Assembly: GCF_002844275.1 (NCBI RefSeq)
Contig: NZ_NXGX01000004.1
Location: 434,001-498,000 of the forward strand
Direction: 5' to 3'
DNA length: 64,000 nucleotides
Origin: Thalassospira lohafexi
Lineage (GTDB): Bacteria > Pseudomonadota > Alphaproteobacteria > Rhodospirillales > Thalassospiraceae
Position numbers and translations under genes: made by a program. The stretch's first letter is position 1; the number at the start of each line of letters is the position of its first letter. The notes under the pieces are model-generated. The model did no database searches. It saw only the letters and a list, made by a program, of their open reading frames with translations, and was not told where the DNA came from. Shown here piece by piece: positions 41,888-50,496 of this stretch.

Positions 41888-43690
41888 ATGTCAGCGTGCA
41901 AGGGATCTCTGATCGCTCTTTTAGTGGTCGTAGGATTGAGTGGATGTCTCTCCACCGGGGGAAGGAGTCAGGCCACGGAGGTTAGCAGTAGCGCAGCTTC
42001 TACTCAGATCGGTCAGACCGCAGTTGAGACGAGTAGCAATGTCTTGATTATCCCGGATACGCCAAACGACACCATCAACAGGGCGCGTACGGCAAACTTT
42101 ACAAGCTATAAACAGAAATATAGCAAGAAGCCGCACGAGTTTTATGCACGGCTGGTGTCGACAGGTAGTACTGCAGTTTCCGATCCGACGAAATGCATTG
42201 ATCCATCTTTCTGGCGGCAGGCACGCACCCTGTTCTCCGAAGATGCAGTATCGATTGCATTGTTTGTCGATATTGCCGGACCCGATGGTTCGACGCTGGT
42301 CAAACGTTTGCCGCTGTTTTCGCGTGCTGAAAAAGAAAAGGGCAATGATCGTTGCCGGGTCTATATTTCTTCAAGTCGGCTGACGCCGCTCTACAACATG
42401 CCGCCGGATGCGGTTTTCAGCCTGAAATTCTATCTCGAATATTCCAAGGCAACAGATTTCAAGCTGACTGAAACTGTTGGCAAGACGATTGGTGTTCTCT
42501 CAACAGCGTTTACCGGGCCGGGTTTTCTGGCTGTGGCAGAAACAGCTAATCAGGTTGCCAGTCAGGTTGAGAAGATCGAAAGCGAACTTGATGATGCAGG
42601 CGCAACGCTTACGGCGGGATTGGATGTTGATGAGACGCTATCAATCCTTGGCGATCCGACGCACGATGCGATTGTCTTTTCTCTGCGCGGGATCAGCAGT
42701 GACTGGGGCGGCATTGAACTGTCAGATCAGATTGAAACCTATGTCCAGATATCGCTGGATATACGTGAGTCCGTCTTTCGAGAAAATGGCGGCGCCTTCC
42801 CAAAAACGCCGACGAAGTACCTGAATGTCGATATGCCGCGACATGAACACACAACGATCAATGATCTGGCAACAGTCGAGGACGGCACAGGGCCCAAGGC
42901 CTCGAATTTTGAATTGCTCGATCCCGGTCAGCAATCCCATATCGATCGTTATGCCGGATTGTGTCGGTCTCTGCGCCAGTATCTGAGTAACAATTATGGT
43001 CTGAACAGCAGTGATGAGTTGCTCGCGCGCGCCGCCTTCTTGCGGTCCTACGGGCGCTATTGGCGAGAACAGGCCTTTAGAAGCGATGACTGTCTGAGTG
43101 AAGTTGAACAGCAGCGTCTCAAGACGCTTGTCGGGTGGGAGTTGCCCGCCGGCATTGAACAGCTCAACCGTGATGCCGTCATCGTCCGGTTTTCAAACAT
43201 CATCGCATCGATCCTCAAAAGCCCGGGCGGCATCCGCAAGAAGCGACTTGCTGATTTGACGGCAGGTAGCGGTTTCTACGTTGTTCCCGCGTCCTCAGCG
43301 GAGTTCGGCCTTGATGTCGATGCGGATTACTTCGAAGAAGTAGACGCACTCGACTGGATCGGAAGCATCCCGCGGATGCGAAACACAGTTTGCTACCAGG
43401 CGACTAAGAGTCAGCTGATATCAATAGCAATGGTTGTACGCGTCGCCAATCAGAAGCCGGTCGCACTGGGGATCGAGTTCGAAAAGCCAGTTGCATTCCC
43501 GGATGGCTTCGATGGAACCGATGTCAACGCGGTCGAGGCGATTGTCAAAGGGATCAAGATCCAGAGCCTGACCTTCGACAGCTTCGAGAACATTCGAAAT
43601 CTCGTGGTCGCTCCGGAAAATTGGCCAACTAGCAGCACGTCATCGGATTGCCAGTCCGTGATCAGCGCAGCCGTCGCCAGTAACGGTTGA
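41888..43690 (+). CDS. Large lipoprotein of unknown function
   Basis: 600 residues from ATG 41888 (AGGGGG at 41875-41880). The lipoprotein signal is SLIALLVVVGLSGC with lipobox LSGC. The mature protein is mixed alpha/beta and about 580 residues, with several Cys spread along it (e.g. PTKCIDPSFW, NDRCRVYISS, RYAGLCRSLRQ, NTVCYQATKS). A helical segment sits at LAVAETANQVASQVEKIESE. No domain is recognised. The surrounding gap is AT-rich, and codon use looks a little different from neighbours, which suggests lateral acquisition. No partner gene is obvious. Confidence 0.7.
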   Translation: MSACKGSLIALLVVVGLSGCLSTGGRSQATEVSSSAASTQIGQTAVETSSNVLIIPDTPNDTINRARTANFTSYKQKYSKKPHEFYARLVSTGSTAVSDPTKCIDPSFWRQARTLFSEDAVSIALFVDIAGPDGSTLVKRLPLFSRAEKEKGNDRCRVYISSSRLTPLYNMPPDAVFSLKFYLEYSKATDFKLTETVGKTIGVLSTAFTGPGFLAVAETANQVASQVEKIESELDDAGATLTAGLDVDETLSILGDPTHDAIVFSLRGISSDWGGIELSDQIETYVQISLDIRESVFRENGGAFPKTPTKYLNVDMPRHEHTTINDLATVEDGTGPKASNFELLDPGQQSHIDRYAGLCRSLRQYLSNNYGLNSSDELLARAAFLRSYGRYWREQAFRSDDCLSEVEQQRLKTLVGWELPAGIEQLNRDAVIVRFSNIIASILKSPGGIRKKRLADLTAGSGFYVVPASSAEFGLDVDADYFEEVDALDWIGSIPRMRNTVCYQATKSQLISIAMVVRVANQKPVALGIEFEKPVAFPDGFDGTDVNAVEAIVKGIKIQSLTFDSFENIRNLVVAPENWPTSSTSSDCQSVISAAVASNG

Positions 43691-43721
43691 GGCGCTCGGC
43701 TACAAACGTCGGCTACAAACA

Positions 43722-43750
43722 ACAGAGGGCATGCAATGCATGTCCTCTGT
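43722..43750. terminator. Hairpin between convergent lipoprotein and ABC permease genes
   Basis: ACAGAGGGCATG pairs with CATGTCCTCTGT around a short centre, in the gap between convergent genes. It lacks a clear T-run. Two copies of GGCTACAAAC precede it (about 43697-43720). Confidence 0.5.
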
Positions 43751-43770
43751 CATATTTTACAGTTCACATC

Positions 43771-44703
43771 CTATTCGCGGAACTTTTCACGGGCCGGGGT
43801 GCCACCGGCACCGCGCCCGCGTTTCAGGCTGGGCAGGGCCAGCATGGCCAGAACGAAAAGGCCCGTGGCCAGTTTAAGGTCGGGTGGGGGCATGCCCGCC
43901 GCCAGACACAGCGACACCAGCTGATAATAAATGATCGCACCGACAAATGGGGCGAGCAACTGACGCCAGACCGATTGTTTGCCGACAACCGCCTCGCCGA
44001 TCATCAGGGCGGCAAGGCCATTGATCAGGATGCCAAGGCCCATGTTCACATCGGCAAAGCCCTGTGCCTGCACCATGAGTGCGCCACTTGTGGCGGAAAA
44101 ACCGCTGGCAAGGCCGACACCGATAATGGTCGATACCCAGACCGAAATGCCCTGTGCCTCGGCCATCGCCGGGTTGGAGCCAACCGCACGTAATGCGGTG
44201 CCCTTTTCGGTTTTAAAGAACCAGTTAAGTGCGAGAAATACGCCCGCCCCAATCAGCCCGGCGATGATGATCTTGCTGACCGGGAAGCCCGGCGTGACAA
44301 AGGGTGCCCAGTTGTAAACCGTGTCAGAGCCAAAGATCGACAGGTTGGATTTGCCCATGATCCGCAGATTGATGCTGTAAAGCATCGTCATCATCAAGAT
44401 CCCGGCAAGCAACGTGTGGATGCGAAACCGCAGATGAATAAGGGCTGTACAGCACCCGGCCAAAAAACCACACGCAAGGGCCGCGACAATCGCCAGTGCC
44501 GGATTAACCCCGGCCGCAATCAAAACCCCGCAGACACAACCGCCCAGCGGGTAGGCGCCTTCGCTGGTGAGATCGGGGAATTGCAGGGTGCGGAACGGGA
44601 TCATGATCCCCATCACGACAAAGGCCAGAATAAAGCTTTGCGATAATGTCACCGGTACAAGGGCGACATAGCTGGTAAAGGTCGAGGATATGAATTCCAT
44701 CAT
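43771..44703 (-). CDS. ABC transporter permease (TrpY-like)
   Basis: 310 residues with about eight hydrophobic segments (FILAFVVMGIMIPFRTLQFP, NPALAIVAALACGFLAGCCT, LLAGILMMTMLYSINLR, and others). The sequence RTLQFPDLTSEGAYPLGGCV is typical of the branched-type permease in putative tryptophan/tyrosine or unnamed ABC importers (TrpXYZ type). ALRAVGSNPAMAEAQGISVW is the EAA-like coupling segment. The downstream neighbour is its ATPase. Final residues (GRGAGGTPAREKFRE) are polar. Confidence 0.85.
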   Translation of the reverse strand: MMEFISSTFTSYVALVPVTLSQSFILAFVVMGIMIPFRTLQFPDLTSEGAYPLGGCVCGVLIAAGVNPALAIVAALACGFLAGCCTALIHLRFRIHTLLAGILMMTMLYSINLRIMGKSNLSIFGSDTVYNWAPFVTPGFPVSKIIIAGLIGAGVFLALNWFFKTEKGTALRAVGSNPAMAEAQGISVWVSTIIGVGLASGFSATSGALMVQAQGFADVNMGLGILINGLAALMIGEAVVGKQSVWRQLLAPFVGAIIYYQLVSLCLAAGMPPPDLKLATGLFVLAMLALPSLKRGRGAGGTPAREKFRE

Positions 44704-44707
44704 GATC

Positions 44708-45493
44708 TTATGCTCCCGCCCCCAGCATCATGGCGTCGGTCTTGACCGCGAAATGATCAACCAGTTTTGCCACAGTGACATTGGCTTTTTCGTCGCCGCC
44801 GATTTCCAGTTTGACGCGCCCGGCATCGAGCATGATCACCCGATGGCCGTAATCAACCGCGTGGGCCATATTGTGCGTCACCATCAATGTCGTCAGCTTA
44901 AAGGTATCAACGGCGCGCACGGTGGCCTGCATCACAAGATCAGCCGTGCGTGGATCAAGGGCGGCGGTATGTTCATCAAGCAACAATAAATCGGGCGATC
45001 CACCGACAGCCATGATCAGGGACAGTGATTGACGCTGCCCGCCCGAAAGCAATTCCACCTTGGTGTCGAGCCGGTTTTCAAGGCCAAGACCAAGGGCGGC
45101 AAGGCGGTCCTTATAATCGGCAAGACGTTTGGCATTGAGCCCGCGCGCAAGGGTCCTGTCGGTGCTGCGCAAATCGGCCAGAAGCATATTTTCAGCAACG
45201 GTCATGCTGGCGGCGGTGCCCAGCATCGGGTCCTGAAACACCCGTGCGATCCGTTTGGCGCGTTTGTGGACCGGCGTATCGGTAACATCATCGCCATTGA
45301 TGGCGATCTGACCGCTATCAAGGGGGAGTGCGCCCGACACGGCATTGAGCATGGTGCTTTTCCCGGCCCCGTTTGAGCCGATGACAACCCCGAATTCCCC
45401 GGTTTGCAGGGTCAGGTCAAGGTTATCAAGTGCGACTTTTTCATCTGGCTGACCGGCATAAAAGACTTTTCGTGCAGATCGGATTTCAAGCAT
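44708..45493 (-). CDS. ABC transporter ATPase (TrpZ-like)
   Basis: 261 residues. Walker A GSNGAGKSTMLNAVSG, Q-loop RVFQDPMLGTAASMT, signature LSGGQRQSLSLIMA, Walker B DLLLLDEHTAALDP and H-loop LMVTHNMAHAVDYG are intact. The signature carries SGGQRQSL rather than the more usual QRVAIAR, which is typical for this subfamily. It lies four bases from the permease gene and 116 bases after the substrate-binding protein gene, which is separated by a hairpin. Confidence 0.9.
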   Translation of the reverse strand: MLEIRSARKVFYAGQPDEKVALDNLDLTLQTGEFGVVIGSNGAGKSTMLNAVSGALPLDSGQIAINGDDVTDTPVHKRAKRIARVFQDPMLGTAASMTVAENMLLADLRSTDRTLARGLNAKRLADYKDRLAALGLGLENRLDTKVELLSGGQRQSLSLIMAVGGSPDLLLLDEHTAALDPRTADLVMQATVRAVDTFKLTTLMVTHNMAHAVDYGHRVIMLDAGRVKLEIGGDEKANVTVAKLVDHFAVKTDAMMLGAGA

Positions 45494-45549
45494 CCGTCTT
45501 CTCCTTGGGGCATTGTGCCGTCATTCGCGATGGCATAATGCCCGAATGT

Positions 45550-45588
45550 CATTGGCGCCGACGGGGGCGGACCCGCGCGGCGCCAATG
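45550..45588 (-). terminator. Strong hairpin between binding-protein and ATPase genes
   Basis: CATTGGCGCCG (45550-45560) and CGGCGCCAATG (45578-45588) form a perfect 11-bp stem. On the minus strand it follows the substrate-binding gene. There is no T-run, so it more likely protects that mRNA end or attenuates than fully terminates. Confidence 0.55.
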
Positions 45589-45609
45589 GGTGTTCACGTC
45601 AGGGCGAAA

Positions 45610-46596
45610 TTATTCGACAATGCAGCCGCAATCGTCAAATGATGCCGGGATTTCGATCCCGAAGGCGGCGGCGGCAGATTTTGAAATCATCGGCGCGTGG
45701 GTTTCATAGGTCGGGGCGGACGGCGGAATGTCTGCCGGTGATTTGCCCTTGAGAATTTCCGCGGCAATTTTACCGGCATTCAGGCCCACCTGCCCATAAT
45801 CGACCGAGAAACTGGCCGGAACGGTGCCGTTGGCAACGGCCGAACTGTCAGAATTGACAATCGGAACACCGATCTGGCGGGCAGCAGCCGACACGGCTGC
45901 AATCGCAGGCTGGATCAGGTTGGATGCCGGGGTATAAATGACATCGGCCTTGCCGGCGACCGATGTGATGCGCTGCAAGATGTCATTGACGTTATCAATG
46001 CCCACCGAAACGACCGAGAAACCGGCAGCAGGTGCGAGTTCTTTGACCTTTTCAAGCAGGGCAACGTCATTGGCCTCACCCGGGTTGTAGGGGATGGCAA
46101 GACGTTTGGCATCGGGCAGGAGTTTGCGGGTGAATTCGAGAACCGCTGCGATGTCCTGTAGATCCGAAGCGCCGGTCATGTTGGTGTCACCAGCGTCCCA
46201 CGACGGGACAAGCTTGGCAGCAACCGGATCGGTCACAGCGGAAAACACGATGGGAATGTCTGAACCGGCCAAAATCTGTTTGGCGATCTGGGAAACCGGG
46301 GTGGTTACGGTATAGATCAGTTTGGGATTTTCGGCCTGCAACTTCGTGATCATCTGGGGCACCAGAGATGCGTCAAAGTTGGTGTGGCTTTCGGAATAGG
46401 TGACATCGGTGCCTTCGACAAAGCCGTTTTCGGCCATGGCGTCCTTAAAGCCCGCAATCGCGGCATTGAGCTGGGGATGCTCGCCAAAGTTGGCGATGCC
46501 GACCTTGATGGTGTCGGCCGATGCGCTGCTGATTGATGCAAAAAGGCTACCGGCGACGACCAGTCCGGAAAGGAGGCCGGTTTTGTTGATCTTCAT
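45610..46596 (-). CDS. ABC substrate-binding protein (TrpX-like, PF04392-type)
   Basis: 328 residues. A signal peptide (LSGLVVAGSLFASISSASA|D) is followed by TIKVGIANFGEHPQLNAAIA, then AENPKLIYTVTTPVSQIAKQ, IPIVFSAVTDPVAAKLVPSW, TGASDLQDIAAVLEF and ADVIYTPASNLIQPAIA, a pattern of the ABC_sub_bind family. This family often occurs with TrpYZ-like proteins and binds aromatic amino acids in the cases studied. Here the ligand is open. The gene is first in the three-gene operon. Confidence 0.87.
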   Translation of the reverse strand: MKINKTGLLSGLVVAGSLFASISSASADTIKVGIANFGEHPQLNAAIAGFKDAMAENGFVEGTDVTYSESHTNFDASLVPQMITKLQAENPKLIYTVTTPVSQIAKQILAGSDIPIVFSAVTDPVAAKLVPSWDAGDTNMTGASDLQDIAAVLEFTRKLLPDAKRLAIPYNPGEANDVALLEKVKELAPAAGFSVVSVGIDNVNDILQRITSVAGKADVIYTPASNLIQPAIAAVSAAARQIGVPIVNSDSSAVANGTVPASFSVDYGQVGLNAGKIAAEILKGKSPADIPPSAPTYETHAPMISKSAAAAFGIEIPASFDDCGCIVE

Positions 46597-46714
46597 TCTG
46601 AGAAACTCCCTGATTTGCGTGGACCGGCACTTTCGGTGGCCAGTCTCGTCTGCGGATCATGCGAAGTTCCGGTGGGGGCGTCAACAAGATGTATGATTGA
46701 AATGCGCTTACACG

Positions 46715-47110
46715 TTACGCAAACGCCCGGCTTGAGATCGAAACCGAATTGCCCGCCGGGTCTTTCATGTTGGCAAAGCAATAGCCGTCCGCCTGATGGA
46801 GTGGTCCGACCTTGATGCCGCGTTCCAGCAAATTACTGCGGGTATGTTCGACGTCGCGCACGTCAAATACCAGCTTGATCAGGGACTGGCCGTTGCGCTG
46901 TCCCTTGCCCGCCTGATGGAGCATCAGGATGAGACCGCCATCAGGTGCGATCAGTTCAAGAATTCGATCCCCGTCTTTTTGGGAGGGCTGATAACCAAAG
47001 TGATCGGTATAGAACTGCGTCATCGCATCGATATTCTTGCAATAGACCACAATGCGGTTGCATGGGCCGGGCGAGAACGGCGGCGTGGCGGGTTCGGTCT
47101 TAACCACCAT
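46715..47110 (-). CDS. VOC-superfamily (glyoxalase/bleomycin-resistance) protein
   Basis: 131 residues from the Met at 47110 (VVKTEPATPPFSPGPCNR). The paired beta-alpha-beta-beta-beta motifs are visible: RIVVYCKNIDAMTQFYTDHF, then GYQPSQKDGDRILELI, and LVFDVRDVEHTRSNLLERGI with FANMKDPAGNSVSISSRAF at the end. Metal-binding or substrate residues are of mixed type, so the reaction cannot be assigned. The gene overlaps the end of the upstream gene by 11 bases. Confidence 0.85.
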   Translation of the reverse strand: MVVKTEPATPPFSPGPCNRIVVYCKNIDAMTQFYTDHFGYQPSQKDGDRILELIAPDGGLILMLHQAGKGQRNGQSLIKLVFDVRDVEHTRSNLLERGIKVGPLHQADGYCFANMKDPAGNSVSISSRAFA

Positions 47111-48263
47111 TTGGTGCCTGATAGACCGTAACACCATTCACCACAATGCGGCCATCGGCCAGAAGGCGCGTGCCATACTGCGTCGTGCCGCCGGGGCCCG
47201 GTTCGCCCGATGCCAGTCCATTGACGGCAAATGGGACTAGCGCGCCCAGAAGGGTCGGGCTTTCCGGCGTGCCAATCAAATTTTGCAAAAGGTCCTTGCC
47301 CAGAAGGTTGAAGTCCATTTCGCCGGTAAAGCCATATCGGGCGGCATGTTGGGCCAGAAGTTCACCGGTGCCAAGCGCCTCAAGACCGCGTGATTCAATA
47401 TAAAACTCATCGATTTTGACCGGCGCACCATTATCGGCGGCCTTTTGCCAAAGGGCATTGCCGATTTGCTTGCGGGCCATACGCGGGGCGGTGCCGGTCA
47501 GCATGTCAAGGAAGCCCTTCTCAATGATCGGTTTGGCCTCGGTCCAGGGCAGGCCTTCGCTGCTGCTTTTGATGCGCACGGTGCGGGGCTGCAGAAGGCT
47601 GGGAAGCCATAATCCATCATGGGCGTAATCAAGGTGGGTTTCACCGTTGTCGCCGGGATAGACAATCAGGCTGGCGGCCTTGGTTGAGCCGCGCTTTTCA
47701 CGGTTCGGGCCGGTCCATTCGGCACTTTGCCACGAAACACGGGCTTGTTGGGGCAACCATTGCAAGACAAGGCCGTTCATCAGCCAGTGTTTGCGCGTGA
47801 CCGGTTCATCACCAATCAAAAAGTCGGCAAAGCCGTCGAAGGTTACCGGGGCATTTTTCACCGTGTCCCAGCGAAGATACCCACCGGCATTGCGCATGGT
47901 AAGATCGCGTTGATCCGAGGTTGCCTCGGCATTCATTTTTGCGCGTTCGGGCAGCTTGATGTCGAGATCGACCTGATTGGCCTGATCGGTGTCACGGACA
48001 GTGACATGGACACCATTCATGCGGAGCGTGCGCGGAGTGGAATAGCCGCTCAGGCCCAGCGAGATGTCATCATAGGTCAGTGCTGCGGCGCCATCGGATG
48101 TGAGCGTGGCATCCGACAGGGTTGCTGAAATGCCGCTTTGCATCAGGATGGCATCCATGACATCGCGTGCTTTATCTGTGGTGATGGCCTGTGCCTGCAC
48201 TGTGAAGGCAGGCAGGGAAAGTGCCCATAAGCCAATCAATGAAAAAGCCGTACGAATGCGCAT
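47100..48263 (-). CDS. Exported DUF2125-like protein
   Basis: 387 residues. A signal peptide (SLIGLWALSLPAFTVQAQA) leads to a large beta-rich domain with repeated TLRMNGVHVTVRD, DLDIKLPERAKMNAEATS and DLTMRNAGGYLRW strands. The layout recalls DUF2125 or similar AsmA-like periplasmic proteins of alphaproteobacteria, which have no defined activity. No catalytic motif is seen. It is transcribed with the overlapping VOC gene. Confidence 0.55.
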   Translation of the reverse strand: MRIRTAFSLIGLWALSLPAFTVQAQAITTDKARDVMDAILMQSGISATLSDATLTSDGAAALTYDDISLGLSGYSTPRTLRMNGVHVTVRDTDQANQVDLDIKLPERAKMNAEATSDQRDLTMRNAGGYLRWDTVKNAPVTFDGFADFLIGDEPVTRKHWLMNGLVLQWLPQQARVSWQSAEWTGPNREKRGSTKAASLIVYPGDNGETHLDYAHDGLWLPSLLQPRTVRIKSSSEGLPWTEAKPIIEKGFLDMLTGTAPRMARKQIGNALWQKAADNGAPVKIDEFYIESRGLEALGTGELLAQHAARYGFTGEMDFNLLGKDLLQNLIGTPESPTLLGALVPFAVNGLASGEPGPGGTTQYGTRLLADGRIVVNGVTVYQAPNGG

Positions 48264-48479
48264 GCAGATATCTCCGTTGCGGGCCCGTTACCGGGGTTTG
48301 CAGGGCTGGCGTGGCATGAGCCTTATCCATACCGGCCCAAAAGCGTTGCCCTAACGTTTACCTCAATTTTGGTAATCATAGGGCAGATATTGCGCAACGG
48401 ATCACTCTAACTGACAGGATGCTGTCAGGAGGGGGGCTTTAGGATCGGGGATATCAAGTCGCTGACCAGCAGGGGATGG

Positions 48480-49157
48480 TCAGTTTTTATCATCCGCTGT
48501 TTTGCGGTAATTTTCACTGCCGACACCACATAAGAAAACCTCAACCGCACGTAAAACGCGTTTTTCGATCTCGGCGTTACTATATGTTGGGGGATCAATC
48601 ATTTTGAGGATCTGTTTTTGCCAGTCGCCAATGATCATCGCATTGAACAGTTCGGCATCGTGAACCGGATCATCAACCACAATGTGACCAAGGTCATGTT
48701 GGCGTCGCAGATACCGGGACAGGCGTGCCCGCGTGCTATCGGGGCCGACTTTCATAAATTTCTCAACCAAAGGTATAAAATGTTGGCCTTCAGAAAACAG
48801 AATCTGCGTGAAGCGAATGGCTTCCTCGGTTAGTATCTTTTTGGCCAGTTTTTTACCGAAGTCTGTCAGGGCATCACGGGGAGGGAGATCGGATTCAAGC
48901 GAAATATGAAGCTCTGCGGAAAACTCCATGCATTGCTCTTCCATCACGGCAGCGAGCAAGCCATCCTTTCCGCCAAAAGCTTCGTACACAGTGGTGCGCG
49001 AACCGCCAGAACGGGAAATAACGTCATTAAGCGTCACACCAGAGAACCCTTTTTCAAGGAGGAGTTCCCATGCCGCATCCATCATGGCACGGCGGCGTGC
49101 AGACCTTCTAGAGGACTGGTTTTCTTGCTTTTCCGATGTTTCTTTCATCGTTTCCAA
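48480..49157 (-). CDS. TetR-family repressor of the adjacent RND pump
   Basis: 225 residues. The N-terminal helix-turn-helix reads RAMMDAAWELLLEKGFSGVT followed by LNDVISRSGGSRTTVYEAFG and GKDGLLAAVMEE, typical of TetR/AcrR-type repressors. The C-terminal region (about 80-215) is a helical ligand-binding domain. The start may be ATG 49157 or 49148. It is divergent from an RND pump operon with a near-perfect palindrome between them, so it likely represses both. Confidence 0.9.
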   Translation of the reverse strand: METMKETSEKQENQSSRRSARRRAMMDAAWELLLEKGFSGVTLNDVISRSGGSRTTVYEAFGGKDGLLAAVMEEQCMEFSAELHISLESDLPPRDALTDFGKKLAKKILTEEAIRFTQILFSEGQHFIPLVEKFMKVGPDSTRARLSRYLRRQHDLGHIVVDDPVHDAELFNAMIIGDWQKQILKMIDPPTYSNAEIEKRVLRAVEVFLCGVGSENYRKTADDKN

Positions 49158-49198
49158 TTCGTTTGTTATTGGCTCTTGATCGTGCAGTGCACAATGTG

Positions 49199-49215
49199 TA
49201 CTGTACCGTACAGTA
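49199..49215. promoter_or_regulatory. TetR operator: 17-bp palindrome
   Basis: TACTGTAC (49199-49206), C and GTACAGTA (49208-49215) form a perfect inverted repeat 42 bases upstream of the TetR start and 71 bases before the pump gene start. An additional GTGCAC just upstream may extend the site. Confidence 0.8.
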
Positions 49216-49285
49216 TTTTGAAATGCAACGGCAAAGCGCGTGGTATGCTTTGCTGACGGGACTTAGAAGGAACAGCAATTTGTCC

Positions 49286-50485
49286 ATGCGAACTTGTTTA
49301 AAATTTGCGAGCGTCGCAGCGCTTACCCTTATGGTAGCTGCTTGTAGCGAGCAAAATGAAGGTGGTCAGCAACAGGCCAATGCGCAACCGCAGGCAACAC
49401 CGGTTGGCACCGTAACCCTTGAAGCGCAGACTGTCGGGCTGGTCGAAGAAATGCCGGGCCGTACCGTTGCTTTCCGTAAGGCGGACATCCGTCCGCAGGT
49501 TGATGGCATCATCAAGGAGCGCAACTTTACCGAAGGCGGTATCGTTGAAGCCGGCCAGCAACTTTATATGATTGATCAGGATGTTTATCTGGCCCGGGTT
49601 GATGCCGCACAGGCAGAACTTTCGCGCCAGCGTGCAAGTCTTGATCAGGCTGTTAAAACCCGTACGCGCTATGACCCGCTGGTGAAATCCCAGGCGGTCA
49701 GCCGTCAGACCTATGACGACGCGGTTTCCGCCGAGGCACAGGGCAAGGCCGCAGTTGCGTCCGCCCGTGCGGAGCTTGAACAGGCCCGGATTGATCTTGC
49801 ATACACAACGGTGACTGCACCGATTTCCGGTCAGATCAGTTCGTCGGATTATTCCGAAGGCTCGTTGGTGACCGCCAATCAGGCGGCCAAACTGACCACG
49901 ATTACCCAGCTTGATCCGATTTATGTCGATGTGACGCAGGCCGGTGGCCGTCTGCTTAAAATCAAGCAGGCTGTCAAAAACGGCCGGATCAAGGGTGTTG
50001 ATGCCGGTAATATCGAGGTGTCACTGATCATTGATGCGACCGGTGCGGAATATCCGCAAAAAGGAACTTTGCAGTTTTCCGACGTAACGGTGAATGAAAC
50101 CACCGGTACGGTTCGGTTGCGCGCAGTTTTCCCGAACCCGGATGGCACACTTCTGCCGGGCATGTTTGTTCGTGGTCAGGTGCGTCAGGGTCGTCTTGAA
50201 GGGGCCTTCCTCGTGCCGCAGAAAGCTGTGATGCGCCGTCCTGATGGCACGGCATATTCTTATGTCGCTGTCGATGGAAAAGTCGTGTCAAAGGACCTTC
50301 AGATCGAACAATCGCAGGGTGAAAACTGGCTGGTTTCTGCAGGTCTGGAAGATGGCGATCAACTGATTGTTGACGGTATCCAACGCATTGGACCGGGTGC
50401 CGCTGTCGCGCCGCAGCCGGTCGAGACTGCCGCCGACGATGGGTCGGCTAAACCCGCCGATGACACCGCCAAAGCCGCCGAATAG
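49286..50485 (+). CDS. RND efflux membrane fusion protein (AcrA-like)
   Basis: 399 residues from ATG 49286; TTG 49280 has a better-spaced AAGGA and is possible. The lipoprotein signal is [12 protein letters not shown] with the Cys at 20. Then come [20 protein letters not shown], a hairpin of coiled-coil ([20 protein letters not shown]), [20 protein letters not shown] of the lipoyl domain and [11 protein letters not shown] of the barrel. It links an inner-membrane pump to an outer channel. No TolC-like gene is in view. It precedes the pump gene by 11 bases. Confidence 0.95.
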   Translation: MRTCLKFASVAALTLMVAACSEQNEGGQQQANAQPQATPVGTVTLEAQTVGLVEEMPGRTVAFRKADIRPQVDGIIKERNFTEGGIVEAGQQLYMIDQDVYLARVDAAQAELSRQRASLDQAVKTRTRYDPLVKSQAVSRQTYDDAVSAEAQGKAAVASARAELEQARIDLAYTTVTAPISGQISSSDYSEGSLVTANQAAKLTTITQLDPIYVDVTQAGGRLLKIKQAVKNGRIKGVDAGNIEVSLIIDATGAEYPQKGTLQFSDVTVNETTGTVRLRAVFPNPDGTLLPGMFVRGQVRQGRLEGAFLVPQKAVMRRPDGTAYSYVAVDGKVVSKDLQIEQSQGENWLVSAGLEDGDQLIVDGIQRIGPGAAVAPQPVETAADDGSAKPADDTAKAAE

Positions 50486-50496
50486 GGACGTATTCA

